64,000 nucleotides of DNA from Augochlora pura (Eukaryota > Arthropoda > Insecta > Hymenoptera > Halictidae). The notes beneath the pieces are model-generated. The model saw only the letters and a list, made by a program, of their open reading frames with translations. It was not told the DNA's origin and did no database searches. Shown here one piece after another: positions 13,301-25,438 of this stretch (position 1 is the stretch's first letter; each line of letters begins with the position of its first letter). A program made the translations under genes and the position numbers. The DNA is taken from assembly GCF_028453695.1 (NCBI RefSeq), contig NC_135774.1, positions 21,266,001 to 21,330,000 on the forward strand. The letters are read 5' to 3'.

Positions 13301-14730
13301 ATGTAACTATTAAATATATTATATATTATGCAGACTGTGCATATGTATAATATATATTATAGTATAATACATGCGTATATTATATATAAGAATTGTGATA
13401 GATGGTGTTGATCGATTTAACTACGGCGAAGGCCAATGGAAGAAAAGTATCGGTCTCATTATAGCATATTTCGTAGTGTCGTACACTGCACGGTATTCTA
13501 AAAATGATTAATACTAAGAGAAAGTGAATACAAAAAGAAATGGGTTCGGTATTTTATACACGTCATATTATCGTAAAATAATAATGTTGAATTGAAACGA
13601 TGATTATGTATACAGAATAGAGTAACGAGACTGATCCACGTTGATGGTATGAGGGTAAAGATAATAACGATGACAATTAGAAGTACTAACATCACTGATG
13701 GTTTCCGTGTAAATCACTATTCTTCTTAAAAAAAGGTTCAATTACTTTAGATTATCTCTTACTTAAATACTTGGTAATTCTATATTCACTTTCCATTCAT
13801 TCATACGACGGCCACAATTATATTTATATAATTTCAGTTTATACTTGTAGTCTGGAGATATACATATGTAGCAATGTATTTTAAATGACAATTGGGACGG
13901 GATAGAAATGCTGACAATAATTTACTCAGAAACCAAGGAGGAAACGTTCCCGCAGAAATACGTACTGTTCAAAAACCAAAAGATGAGCCTCTACCAACAA
14001 GCTAATCGACGCAAGGGGCGAGATTATATCCCCCTTTTGGGTTTTGAATAATACATTTCTTTTCTACATATGTACCTGTATACGTAGAGCCGATTCATTC
14101 CATTGGCTCCGCGCGGCCTTTTCCCCATTGTCGCATACATTACACGTATACTAATAAAAGAAAAATCATTTAATTGCATTGTATTTACATTATCGAGATA
14201 TAAAAATACTAACAAGAAACATACTTATAGATAAGGTTCTCCAAACGATTCGTCTCTTTAGAAATAAACTAATTCACAATCAAGTTTGGTAGTAATATTG
14301 TCCCTATCTATTTGTATTTGTTATTATTGTTTTACAAGATCCGCGACACTTTTTATTTTCTTTTCTTTTAATTCACTCTCGATAAAACATACCGTTCGCT
14401 AGAACGTCTTACGCTTACGAATTTTCTTAACGCTATTCATTAACTTTAATATCTCTATCCTAAATTCTTTACTACCTGGAAGATTTCCATTGCTCGCTGC
14501 ACAGGCCTTTGCTGTGGGACAATATAAAAACAAACGTTTCTTTATTCTTTGTTACTCGTACAGCTATCATATACACTGGTCACAGTGACAGCGATACATT
14601 TATAAAAACATGCGACTTCACGCAACATCTATATCACCGCTGAACCTAATCTCTAAAGATGAGCCATAGAAAACACACGATGCAGTTCATACATCTCACA
14701 TTCATTAACAAATCTATTAATAGCTACAAT
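10374..14730. other. AT-rich non-coding stretch
   Basis: No gene is supported. The open frames at 12614-12937 and 12848-13225 overlap on opposite strands and include AG/CT-rich simple sequence around 12960-12990. An AT-rich stretch with alternating 'atatat' tracts lies at about 13285-13390. The region could be intron or a long untranslated region of a gene outside the window. Confidence 0.45.
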
Positions 14731-14731
14731 C

Positions 14732-14752
14732 CTCTCTCTTTCTTTCTTTCTT

Positions 14753-14801
<49 letters not shown>

Positions 14802-14812
14802 CTCTCTCTCTT
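14732..14812. repeat. CT/TC microsatellite
   Basis: A nearly pure run of CT dinucleotides with some CTTT interruptions at its start. It creates an artificial open frame rich in Arg-Glu on the minus strand and in Ser-Leu on the plus strand. Neither frame is treated as a gene. Confidence 0.9.
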
Positions 14813-14819
14813 CCACTTC

Positions 14820-16400
14820 TTTTTTTCTTTTGTATGAAAAACAAGTTTAAATGCATTAATGTCATAGTACGACGAACACAATTGGAGATTCTTCCGAAAC
14901 TGTTCGACTATTCGTTAATCGATAGCAATGTGTAGAAGTCATCATAGAAATACAAGGTGTATAGGTTCAGCGAGGAATTTTCTTGCTACACACCCACTGC
15001 TAGTGATCGCTGCATTTCACGCTGGCAGAAAATGTTTCAGTGTGTATAAGCCATCTGTCCGCCTCAATCTTAAGGAGACTTTTCATAAAAATAATAATAC
15101 TTGACGTATTTGTCGCCGCAACGATTTATGTTCTATGCTGCAGAAACGGCTTGCAACATACAACCGCATACACTGGTATGTGTGTACACATAGTAAGAAT
15201 ATTCAGTATGCACAGACATACAGAATGATAAAAAAGATTGTTATGATAGGTAGTATGTACCGAGCGAATGTGGAAATTGAATAAGCTTAACCATTGAAAT
15301 AAGTTTGTGCAATTATGCTAATAAGAATATAACTATGTCACTCATTTAAAATAAATTATAACGAAAAAAAAACTTGTTTTTCTAATACGACAAAATATTG
15401 GAAATGATCGAGCCATTCGTCTTAACTGATATGAAAACTTTTTTACAACTTTGAAAATATTAACTTTTCTACTTATGATGGATATACGAACCATTTCCAT
15501 TCATTTGGCGAATACTATCTACATTAAATACTTGGAATTCTTTTTTATCACTCTGCATTATTTCGTAGTCTAGAAATATAATAAATTTTGTAAATGTATC
15601 GTACGTGTTTATGTGCACAATCTCACTAGCACTGTTACAGCCGAAATATGTGTCGTGCGTATAAATCTGTGGTTTCTGTAGACAGTCATGTGGAAGAATA
15701 GTAGAGCGGTAACTTGCCAAACACGTGGAATTTGTGTCATTCAGTTATTTTAATACTTGATCTTTCAAGCTGCTTTCCTTTAATCTTATCAGAGTATTCA
15801 GTACATGGTTTTCCTTCAGCCTTTTTAATGACCCTACAAATGACCAACTCGACGATTAACATTCAACATCTTGTAAAGGCAGTTACTCTATTTCAATAAC
15901 CAAATAACTCAAGTAACTTCATGTTGAAGCAATGTTACACAGCTCACAGTATCGTATCTTTCCAATTTGTTCTGATCTAGAGCATTTCTTATTGTATTTA
16001 AACTGAATTGCAGATTTTTTCCCTGTTTTAAACTGAGCATGAAGGTTCCTAACATTCGAAATGTCTTTTTTCTTATTACTAAAGGTATTGGAAAATAATG
16101 AAATTGAGTTTTTTCTTTTTGACTTTGATGGAATATATACTCCAAAGCTTTGTCAATAATGTTTCTTTGACTCTTACTATGTATATGGATATCTCCATTC
16201 TTCAATGAAGAAATACAGTGGCGGACAAAAGGAGGTTTTAGATTGGCATCTTTACGTCAGTACTAACAATAACACTCGTACTTAAATATTTTATATCGTT
16301 TTGGTAACACTCATCTACCCTGGGTTGTCTTCTCATTACATTTTTCTGTTGATAAAACTGGTTTTGTTTCTGGTATGTAAACAATCCATTTTATACGACG
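14820..16400. other. Intergenic DNA with two unexplained minus-strand frames
   Basis: Two minus-strand frames, 15909-16205 (98 codons, basic, with 'KNGDIHIHSKSQRNIIDKA') and 15469-15720 (83 codons), have less biased composition than the surrounding AT-driven frames. The DNA between them also has a partly open frame, interrupted by stops. I do not recognise the family. A decayed gene or transposase fragment is possible, but a chance run of open frame is not excluded. Near 16214 there is a 'cagtggcggacaaaa' motif resembling the end of the element at 16405. Confidence 0.25.
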
Positions 16401-16404
16401 CATA

Positions 16405-16861
16405 CAGTGGACAAAAGTACGTTTAAAATCTTTAGTTTTATAAATGAGTAAACATAATAAAAGATCTATGAATGTTAAATAGCTAGTCGTTTGAAATGGT
16501 AAAACATTTAAATAAAATTGAAAATCAACTTGATGAACTAAAGAGAACTTCATCAAGAAACGATAAGATGATGACTTATGAACAAGAAAAAATATTACCT
16601 TGTATAAAATAATAGAGAAAAAGAGATTGAAGAAACACGGAATTAAAAAGTAAAATAACAAAAGAAATTATCCGCTTAAAAATCATAAAAACGTTCATCG
16701 TTTGTTGAACATTATCGTCACAGTTTCCGCAATCGTAAATCTTTGGAACATTTTGTTAAAGTAGGCAGTAAAGAAAGAAATAAAATATTAACAATAATAT
16801 ATGTCTAAACATACGAGTATATAATCATAGAAACTAGTAATTAAACTTACTTTTGTCCATC
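16405..16861. mobile_element. Tc1/mariner-like non-autonomous element (457 bp)
   Basis: The left end CAGTGGACAAAAGTACGTTT is preceded by TA. The right end is its inverted partner (AAACTTACTTTTGTCCATC) followed by TA. Terminal similarity covers about 20 bp with a few mismatches, and the TA flanks fit Tc1/mariner target-site duplication. The interior is AT-rich with no transposase frame. Its right end lies just downstream of the ABHD17 coding region. Confidence 0.6.
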
Positions 16862-17153
16862 TAATTTCTCCACATATTTAAATGTTTTAAATAAAACACG
16901 TACTTTCTTATTCCTATGTATGTCCTTCTTGTTTTTATAGCGCCATATCATGTATATATTTATGAAAAATTCATTGCTGTTGTAAAATATAATCCCTTTT
17001 TGTAAAATTATGGTACGCTTTAAAAACGCTTATCTTTTAAATTTTCCTTTGCCACCACTGTCTGATTCTTAACAGCTCAATCAATCTGATTCCATCGAAA
17101 AAGGCGTACCACTAATATTGTTTTACTATACTTTTTATCCTGCACAACTTTAG

Positions 17154-17501
17154 TTATTCTTTTTCACTTTTCATTTTTTTCATCTTGTTGATTAGTTTCT
17201 CTTCAATTACTGCTACAGTTATGACATCATCCTTGGAATATTTTTTTCTCATTGAGGAGAGTTTCCTTTGTAAGTTACAGAAGTATAAATCGTCTAAAGA
17301 GGCAGAAGATGATTCTTCATCACAGAGAAGGACAGGTGTCTTTTCCCCTGAGGGAGGCGATTGCAAGACAAGTTTTTCAGTCTGTGAGCTTGTTGAACTG
17401 GAACTGGATGTGTTTGAAATATTAGGAGTATTGCGCCCCTGACTATCCACATGCATATGTCCTCCCTGCCCCCCCTGACCCTGGGAGAGGCTTAGCCGCC
17501 G
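17154..17501 (-). other. In-frame open extension behind the ABHD17 stop (readthrough candidate)
   Basis: After the UGA at 17504-17502 the ABHD17 frame continues without a stop for 115 codons, ending in a stop at 17156-17154. The predicted extension begins RRLSLSQGQGGQGGH. It then has a Ser/Thr-rich part ('SNTSSSSSTSSQTEK'), an acidic-serine stretch ('CDEESSSASLDDLY') and a basic, helical-looking C-terminus rich in Lys and Met. The base after the stop is C, the context most permissive for UGA readthrough in insects. An alternative 3' splice site (cctctcccag at about 17492-17481) would join exon 2 to the same frame but would remove catalytic His263. A plain 3'UTR with a chance open frame remains possible. 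Confidence 0.5.
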
Positions 17502-20128
17502 TCAGTTCACCAATTCTACACTCACAAATTGCTTCAATCGTTCCACATATTGTTCAAATAAATCCACATTATTGTGGCCTGCACCCTAGAAAGATAATTT
17601 ATATTTACATTAACAATGTTATTTACGTTTTAAAATTACCACATAGAAACACATACCGGAATCCATAATGGTTCTACAGCTCTTGGACATCTTTCATAAA
17701 TGGCCAAACCGTGACTGAAATTGATCACTTCATCTTCAGTTCCATGGATGACCAATACTGGAGACGTAACTTTGGGTATTTTATCTATACTGTAAACACA
17801 TCTTATATTTTATATGTATACAAATATATAAAAGGATGTTTTAATAGCATATGTGTGTAATAAAATCATTGATGATTTAGTTTCACTCACAATAAATGGA
17901 TCAATTAAATAATACGTAATATTAATAATTAAACTTTATAATTATTAATAATTATACTGGAAAAATATTGAACACATTTCTCTCTTGTAAAAATAGATGT
18001 AATGTGAATAATAAACTATTTTACTACTTTCTAAACTATCTCCCTTTGTAAATTTGTCAGCTTTCTGTTTTAAGTCAGTCTGGTACTTCCTATACGAAAT
18101 AAATCGGTAGTCTAGAAATTTTTCAACTAAATAAACTTAAAGACAATATACAGCACCACAGACTATAGATATTGGTAACTATAGTATAAACCTAATACCT
18201 TCTAAGGAAGAATACGACGATGGATTGTGTAATTTAAAGGTTTCCATGAGAAGTATTTAGATTAACTTTTATTGCTTCTCGTAATATAATTCGAAAAACG
18301 TGAGAGTATAGTCCGAAAAGATAATTTTTCCGTCTAAACGTTACAACATATTTCGATGAGTTTGCGTAAATGAAATCTTATAGAAATCTTATATGCATAT
18401 TCAGTATAGAAAGTATACCAATGTTACAGAAATCGGCGAACCATGCAAATGCAAATCGAAATATTTAAAAAATTTTAAAAGTTGCACTATTTTCGAATTA
18501 AGTAGATTTACCTCAAAGTATAATTTCTATCACTTCATTGTATTCTGATGATATTTAAACTAAAATTTAGTTGAATTACTAATATAAATTGATGTGCGTT
18601 AGAAATCAAAATTTAATTTTGTTTCGGAATAAATTATCAGGATAATATAAAAAAAAGTATACGGTAAAAATATAAATCGTTGAAAATTCTATCGATATAA
18701 TGTCTCCACGATTGTAATGTTTCTAAACGAAGTATCTACGCAAGTCACGTGTGTGGGTGCATGCATCAACCATCACGCATTCATCTGACTAGAATTTAAA
18801 ATATTTAAACAGCGATTCCCGGAAATCGGATTTTGGAATGTCACGATATCTGATTGCAGAATGATAAAAACATCGATTTGTTTTTGCGTGATTTGCTTGT
18901 CATTTAATTTTGAGGCATCTTTTGTACGTCTATCACGTAAATAATTAAGTACTAAACACAACGCTAAATATTTCTACCGGTTTATGTGTATGTATTTGGA
19001 GAACAGAAGTTAATGAAATATCTAACCCTTCTGTTGCTTTAAATATCGATATTTCGATCCACGATAGCTGTACTTCATTTTCTTCATGGGTCAGCATTTT
19101 TGAAATAGAAACATCACTCTAACCGAAGTCATCTATAGAGAAAGAGTAAGGAAGACAACATCAAGATAAAGACGGAAGACAAATAAATTTGATGATGACA
19201 ACTGAAATTTTGCTAACGAACATAAACTACGTCGTAAGAATATTCTTGTATAATTTGAAATATGTTCATCCATATGTTCAAGCGAAATCATCTCTGGCAG
19301 AAAGGTGGTAGAAAAATTGCCTTAGACCGGCCAAAATATTTGGCGTCGAGTATAAACTCAGCGATAGTGTCATGCGCGTGAACCTTAGCTGTGCGAATGA
19401 CAGCAGAAGATAAACGAATTATAGATTGCGTATCGTTAACGGAGTAAACAAAGACTCATGTATCACGTAGGAATTTTCACCTACCTGGGGAAGACATCAA
19501 AGAACCACGTTCTTCTGGTTTTAGGAAAAGCCACTCGCATTCCTGACATCAGAGGTGCATGCAGAACAACCGCACCAACCTCATATCGCGAGGCTAGATC
19601 GACCGTGGGTACAGTCCCGATACTTTGACCATACAGGATAATGTTTTCCGGACTAATACCATACCGTGTTCTGAGAGCATGCCACGCAGCGTCAATATCA
19701 GCGTAGAGGTTCTTTTCTGATGGTTTGCCACTGGAGATTCCATACCCCGAATAATCATAGCTGAATATGTTACAATTTATTCTGACGCCAAGTCCCAAAT
19801 AAAAACTAGACATCTGTCCAAGATCGGCAGCATTGCCGTGAGAAAATAAAATGGTAAACCGTGCAGTAGTTGAGCACCGTACAAACACACAGGCTATTCG
19901 ATTGCCTCGTGACGTTCTTGCATAGAAACCTTCCACCGACTCTTTCGCTACTTCTGTATATTGCCATTCGGCCCTCTCGGATAGAGAAATAGCAAACTTG
20001 GAACCTTCATCCTCGATGAACGTATATGTAGGCTCAGGTGGTAGAAACGCTAGTTTTGCAGCGATTCTGGACGGGCAAGGTGGGCAGCAAAAGAAGCAAC
20101 ACAATTCACTCAAACTTAACCCGTTCAT
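17502..20128 (-). CDS. ABHD17B: ABHD17 family palmitoyl-protein thioesterase (alpha/beta hydrolase)
   Basis: Serine hydrolase of the ABHD17 family. Known members remove palmitate from membrane-anchored proteins such as Ras and PSD-95. Three exons join in frame: 20128-19485, 17789-17657 and 17585-17502, giving 286 residues, close to the family length. The N-terminus has the family's cysteine cluster (C10, C11, C14, C15, C18), the likely palmitoylation and membrane anchor. The alpha/beta hydrolase fold shows 'LFSHGNAADLG', the nucleophile elbow 'YGQSIGT' (Ser169), 'VIHGTEDEVI' (Asp234) and 'GAGHNNVD' (His263), so the triad is complete. Donors and acceptors are GT/AG at every junction. The stop is UGA followed by C, and the same frame stays open for another 115 codons (see the separate entry). 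The 1.7-kb first intron looks empty. The symbol follows the vertebrate paralogue set; insects usually have one copy. Confidence 0.93.
17790..19484 (-). other. First intron of ABHD17
   Basis: GT donor at 19484 and AG acceptor at 17790. The intron is AT-rich with no supported gene. The short frame at 18773-18961 has no recognisable content. Confidence 0.75.
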
Positions 20129-22713
20129 CGTTTCACGGGGGAATCACGCACACGCCAAAACACTGTTTATCACGTTTCCTCGTCGGGTCTCCGCATCGAG
20201 ATCAGAACTTTATATTAAAAGTAGCCCCACACACTGTACCTCTCCCGCTTACTAATTCAATCACAATGTCATTTATTATCGCACTCTTGTAAGAACCTCT
20301 CACGATGATTCAGCTATGACGGCTCGCAAGACGGACAATTTCTCCCCCTCCTTCTTTCTCTCTTTCTCGCACAATGCCCCCACCCACTAAACGTTGCGCA
20401 CTTTCATTGTACATATTCAGGTAAAATGGGATACAAGACGAAGACAGAAGATTGTGGTACTGCTTTGCTGCGTTGCTCTTTTACTCATTGCTTGCTATTG
20501 GTGAAAGATTTAAAAACAACGGGATGATTCGATATGTAACGAAAAATGGTCATGTATTCAAGCATCGCTTCAGGGATACTACCAACATTCTAAGCAATGC
20601 CGCAGAGCTTATCAACGATACATAGGTATACGCCTTGTGATGGTTACTATATCTAGTAATTCTTTGTATAGGCCAGCGAGGTTCAAAGTTATCTCGGGAA
20701 ACAAACAGTGTCCCCACCTATAGTCAGTAGTACTTGCTCGGCAGGATGGTGGCGGTCCGCAACGCTCGCAAGAAATACTCAAGAATTTACGTGCGTGATT
20801 TTAACGATGGTATTTCTGATTAGTATGTGTATATTTCTTCCTTCATATTATCTCTAACAGTTCCAAGCTTTCATTCCATTCTATCATTTCTTCTTTTCCT
20901 ATTTGTGCTGATGACTTATTCATTTTCTACTCATTTCAAATTAACCACTTAATTATGTTACGATATGAATGTTTTACAGCACTTTTTACAGTATATGCAA
21001 ACTAAACAATAGCTCGATGACTTTTATTACTTGACATTTTTTGAACCTTGATAGAAAAGTGCCCCAAGCACAAGTTTTCACTTTCGGAGTATATAATCAT
21101 TTAAACTTATTAACAATAACTGTACTGTTACGTACAAGAAGCGCCTCAGCGACAAATGTCAGTTTTATATCTAGTCCAGAACCTTTGGTGTTCTTTTTTT
21201 TACTTCAGCAATCTAAAATCTTTAGCCAGAAAAACATTTTTGAAATAACTCACTGTTGATTGCGTGCGCTTCACTTGTTTTCGTAATTTCGCGCCCTATT
21301 TGACCACAAACGTGCTACGGACACTGTGCTTCCTCCGTTACGACTATGGAAAAACGTCAACTAATAATATTATTACATATAAGCAAAAAGAATTCCTTTT
21401 TGTGCTATATCTCATCTTCTTGTAATATACTACAATCTGTACAATTTTACATTCGATACTTTTCAAACTTTACAAACTCTAATGCGGCCGAAGTCAGATG
21501 GCGCTTCGGAAATAAACTTGGATGATGCATCTTCTATAATATGCATGCATGTTTATGCATATACATATACGCGTCGCTAGCTTCACGCACTCATACTTAC
21601 GCCTCCCTGGTTCAAATTCAAAACCAAGAAAGATAGCTTATCTTTCCAAGTGCTCTTTATTATTGATGGCTATACTTATGAGATACTTTCCGTAGCCAAT
21701 TACTAGATATCCGTAAATCTTTAGGGTAAAGTCTATTTTAGCGACATTGCCAAGAAGAGAAGGAAAGAAGAACGCGAAAGTGAAAGAGAAAGAAACGTTT
21801 CACTCCAACTCGACTATTTGGTTTTATCAATAAGGTTACCTAAGGAACCCAACATTAGACGCATCAGTATTGACCTATTGGCTAACAATAAATCAAATGT
21901 CAGTGGGAAAGGTGTGAGCTTTGAAACCCTCTAGTGGAGAACGCAGGAGATATTACCACAAATTATGTACTGCACCCATGTTCTTGTTTTATAAATAGAT
22001 AGTAGAATCAACACAATAATTCAAATAGAGCATCCAAAAATATACATATTTTTTATTCTTATCATTATTTCGCTTTCCCACTGTCATATTGCAACTTGAA
22101 ATGTTTAATTTGCTCAATGTGCTATATTAGAAGACAGCAATAATAGATTGTATGAATTTGTAGATTCTCTTAAAAAACATAGAAAATAGTTTTAAAACAT
22201 TGTATATCTGATAATAAAATGGAAATAGGAAAGGTTTTATGAGTAATTAGAAGTTGTCTACATTTTCTGGCTCGTTTTTCGATTTAAAATCTGTCAGTTG
22301 GCGCTTTAAAACAATATTGTAGCACAAAATTAGAAACGATTTCACTTGCTTTTATAGAGGGTAAAACTCGATCTTTCAAATAACGTTAGACGATGTTATG
22401 CCGTGCGTGCTCACCGCACTAGCGCCACGCGAATCTTTCCATGACCATACTGTAGACATGAACGTTTCGTGGAAAATCGATTAAATCCAGGTATATGGTG
22501 GAAACTCGACTAGATTCATGTTGTTGCGTGATCGTTGCTGTTCGCTATAAAGTTTTGGCCGATGGCGGCTGTCAACTGGTGTACCGTAATCTTTTGTGGG
22601 ACGTATTTTTATAAATTTTCATGTAATTTTGAGAATTATTATTAGTAGAAAACTACTACGTATACACGTTTAATTAAATTTTCTATGAGACTGTGAAATT
22701 AATATATACTTGT
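20129..22713. promoter_or_regulatory. Head-to-head intergenic region of ABHD17 and Homer
   Basis: ABHD17 is transcribed leftward from near 20.2-20.4 kb and Homer rightward from before 22.7 kb, so this 2.6-kb space must hold both promoters. Less AT-rich patches lie near 20280-20400 and 22380-22600 (for example 'gatggcggctgtcaactgg' at about 22561) and may be transcription starts or untranslated exons. No core promoter element can be assigned with confidence. Confidence 0.45.
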
Positions 22714-25438
22714 ATGGCATCCGGCAAAGAAACAATGGGGTAAGTGAACGTGGTAATACTCCGCACCGCCTTTTAAGGGTGTGTAATATATGTACACACG
22801 AGGCACACTTTCCACGTCGCATATGAGTACTATAAATTATCCTTAATTATTCTATTATTGAATGCTGTCGATTACTATAAAATAGGTCAATTCCATTGCG
22901 TTCGCTAATGAGCTCTACTATCCTTTCCTGTCTATTTATGATCTTATCTCCGACATCATCGGAGATACGCGTTTAGGTGGGTGCGTTCAGGGAAAGAGAG
23001 TCTGGACCAGAATGTTTTTCTTTTCTTTTATCTATATATAACCATACATTAGAACAGCGAAAGTGGGATAAATTAGTACCGCGGGAGATGTGTTTATTCT
23101 AGTTGTTTACTCGTGCATTATTCGGTATATTTTTAGATTTGTATAATAAAAAATTTATTCCATAAATGATTAAACTACCTATAATATTACACTTTTTTTT
23201 CCTCCAAAAGTTTAATTTTCCATTGACGTCATTGTGTTATTTTAAAATATATAAACATAATTTTTTTTTTATTATTATCTTCAAAGCATTGTTCACGGTC
23301 ATATTATTATTATTACATGTCATTTTTTTCAGACAGGCTGCATAAGTGATTTCACACTTTAGTAGAAGAATAAATATGTTGCATTTTTATTACAGTTGTT
23401 TTCTTTTAAAATAAAGAATTTATAAACTATTGAAATTTCTTGTTACTTTTAAATAATGTATATAAGTTGTACATATGCTGCACGTATAGTAAATTTTAGA
23501 AAATTTCAAATAGAATTATATTTATTTTTCTGAAACAGTATAAAACAAAACTGCCTGTTCATATTATTTCTTTTGATTTCTGCAAATATCATTGCAGTTT
23601 AATTTTATTAATTTTAAGGCATGCATATACATCTAAGATTTATTAATTGTATTTAATTTTGTTATATTTTTGTAGAACATATAGAATAAACTATGTGAAA
23701 AGACAAACTTCAAAATATTTGTTATTAAACTCCTATAGTTTTGGTTCTTGTATGAGGCATAAGTAGATGTGCATGTATCAATCAAAGACATATATTTAAA
23801 TACCTATATTACTTTTAATAAATTGCAGTAAACAACCTATTTTCACGTGCAAAGCACACGTGTTTCATATCGATCCCAAGACAAAACGGTCTTGGGTATC
23901 TGCCTCTACAGCCGCAGTATCTGTTTCATTTTTTTATGACTCAACGAGAAGTCTGTATAGAATAATTTCTGTTGAAGGAACAAAGGTAACTGAAAATTCA
24001 TTGAATCTTTAAAGGTGGCGAAGTTGTATAAAAAAGTGATTTATATTTATTTGTTTAAATTTTAGGCAGTAATAAATAGTACTATTACTCCAAATATGAC
24101 CTTCACGAAAACGTCGCAAAAATTTGGCCAGTGGTCAGATGTTAGAGCCAATACCGTATACGGTCTTGGCTTTTCATCTGAGGAAGAATTAGGAAAGGTT
24201 TGTGAAATATGTCTTTAGTTAACGTACAGCCATGTGTACACCACAATCTCAGAGACAATATCATTCATTTGGCAGTTTATAGAGAAGTTTCATGAAGTGA
24301 AGGAGGCCACTAAATTAGCTAATGCTAAGTTACAATCAAACAGCTCCTCTGTTACTCCTGCTACTAGTGCAAATGTTAGCCCGATTACGTCACGATCGGG
24401 TATGCCATCAACAGAACAAGATCTTATAGATCCACCAAATTCATCAATGATTAATTCAAATGTATCCACTTCGAATAACCCAAACCCAAATGCTAATATG
24501 ATTTCTACTCAAAACAATGTGTCTTTGGTAAGCAGCAGTCCCTTACCTGGTAATTGTCAGAATAAAATGGATGAAGAATTGAAAAATGCAGTCCATTCGA
24601 GATCACAGAGTGTTTCTCAGCAGAGTACAGAGAGTCCACAGCATCAAGGCAAACAAGCGCAGATTAATACTGCGCAAGGTGCACAATCAACTGAAATGCA
24701 ACTTAAATATGAGAATGATAGGCTGAAATTTGCATTGACACAAAGTTCTGCTAATGCTAAGAAATGGGAGGTATGGTATAATATATAAAAATGTAAACCT
24801 TGTCGGAAACTTGTCCTTTCTATTTTTCTTCTTAGTTATTGAAACTGAAATTTAATTTTAGGTTGAATTAACTACTTTGAAAACGAATAATGCAAGACTA
24901 ACAAGTGCATTACAAGAATCTACAGCAAATGTTGATGAATGGAAAAGACAATTACAGTTATATAAAGAAGAAAATGCTAGAATTAAAGCTAAATATGCAG
25001 ACTTGGAAGCTGGAAAAATTGCTGAAGGCAATAGCGAAGCATTAAGATTGAGAGTTGAAGCATTAGAAAGTGAACTTAGAACGCGAAATGAAGAAATCAA
25101 AGCACTTACCATGGCTACAAAAAATAAAGATTTTTTGGTATGTGTATGTTTAAAACTCTGTTTCATATATAATAACATCTCGTAAAAAGTATGATAAATA
25201 ATTTTTGCATATGACACTTATTTAGTAATCATTCTGACTGTATATTTTCTAGGCATTACAGAAAGAAAATACCGAACTTCGTGAAATGTTAAGGGTTGTT
25301 CATGAACAATTGGAGCTTGCACTAAGTGCAAATAAAGTCCAGAAGCAAAATTTGGATACTTTAAATGCGAGATTAGCTGGATATATACAAGATTTGGTAA
25401 CTGTACATCGAGAAATCACAAACACATTGCAAACTTAA
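22714..25438 (+). CDS. homer: Homer scaffold protein (EVH1 plus coiled coil)
   Basis: Postsynaptic scaffold. Homer EVH1 domains bind proline-rich PPxxF ligands (metabotropic glutamate receptors, IP3 and ryanodine receptors, Shank), and the C-terminal coiled coil multimerises. Six exons join in frame: 22714-22739, 23829-23985, 24066-24197, 24276-24770, 24862-25137 and 25253-25438, giving 423 residues. EVH1 spans about residues 8-118 ('GKQPIFTCKAHVFHIDPKTK', 'SVSFFYDSTRNLYRI', 'GLGF' at 94-97). A Ser/Asn/Pro-rich linker follows to about 240, then a long coiled coil with heptads to the end. The usual Homer start corresponds to Met8 (22735); the upstream in-frame ATG at 22714 would add MASGKET. 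The upstream ATG at 22685 is followed at once by a stop. The first intron is about 1.1 kb and the others are short. Confidence 0.95.

Noticed and set aside
13285..13390. AT-rich stretch considered as a structured RNA or origin
   Set aside because: Simple alternating AT sequence explains the self-complementarity.
14653..14865. Frames through the CT microsatellite
   Set aside because: The Arg-Glu and Ser-Leu repeats are produced by the dinucleotide run.
24858..25217. Minus-strand 119-codon frame
   Set aside because: Antisense shadow of a Homer coiled-coil exon.
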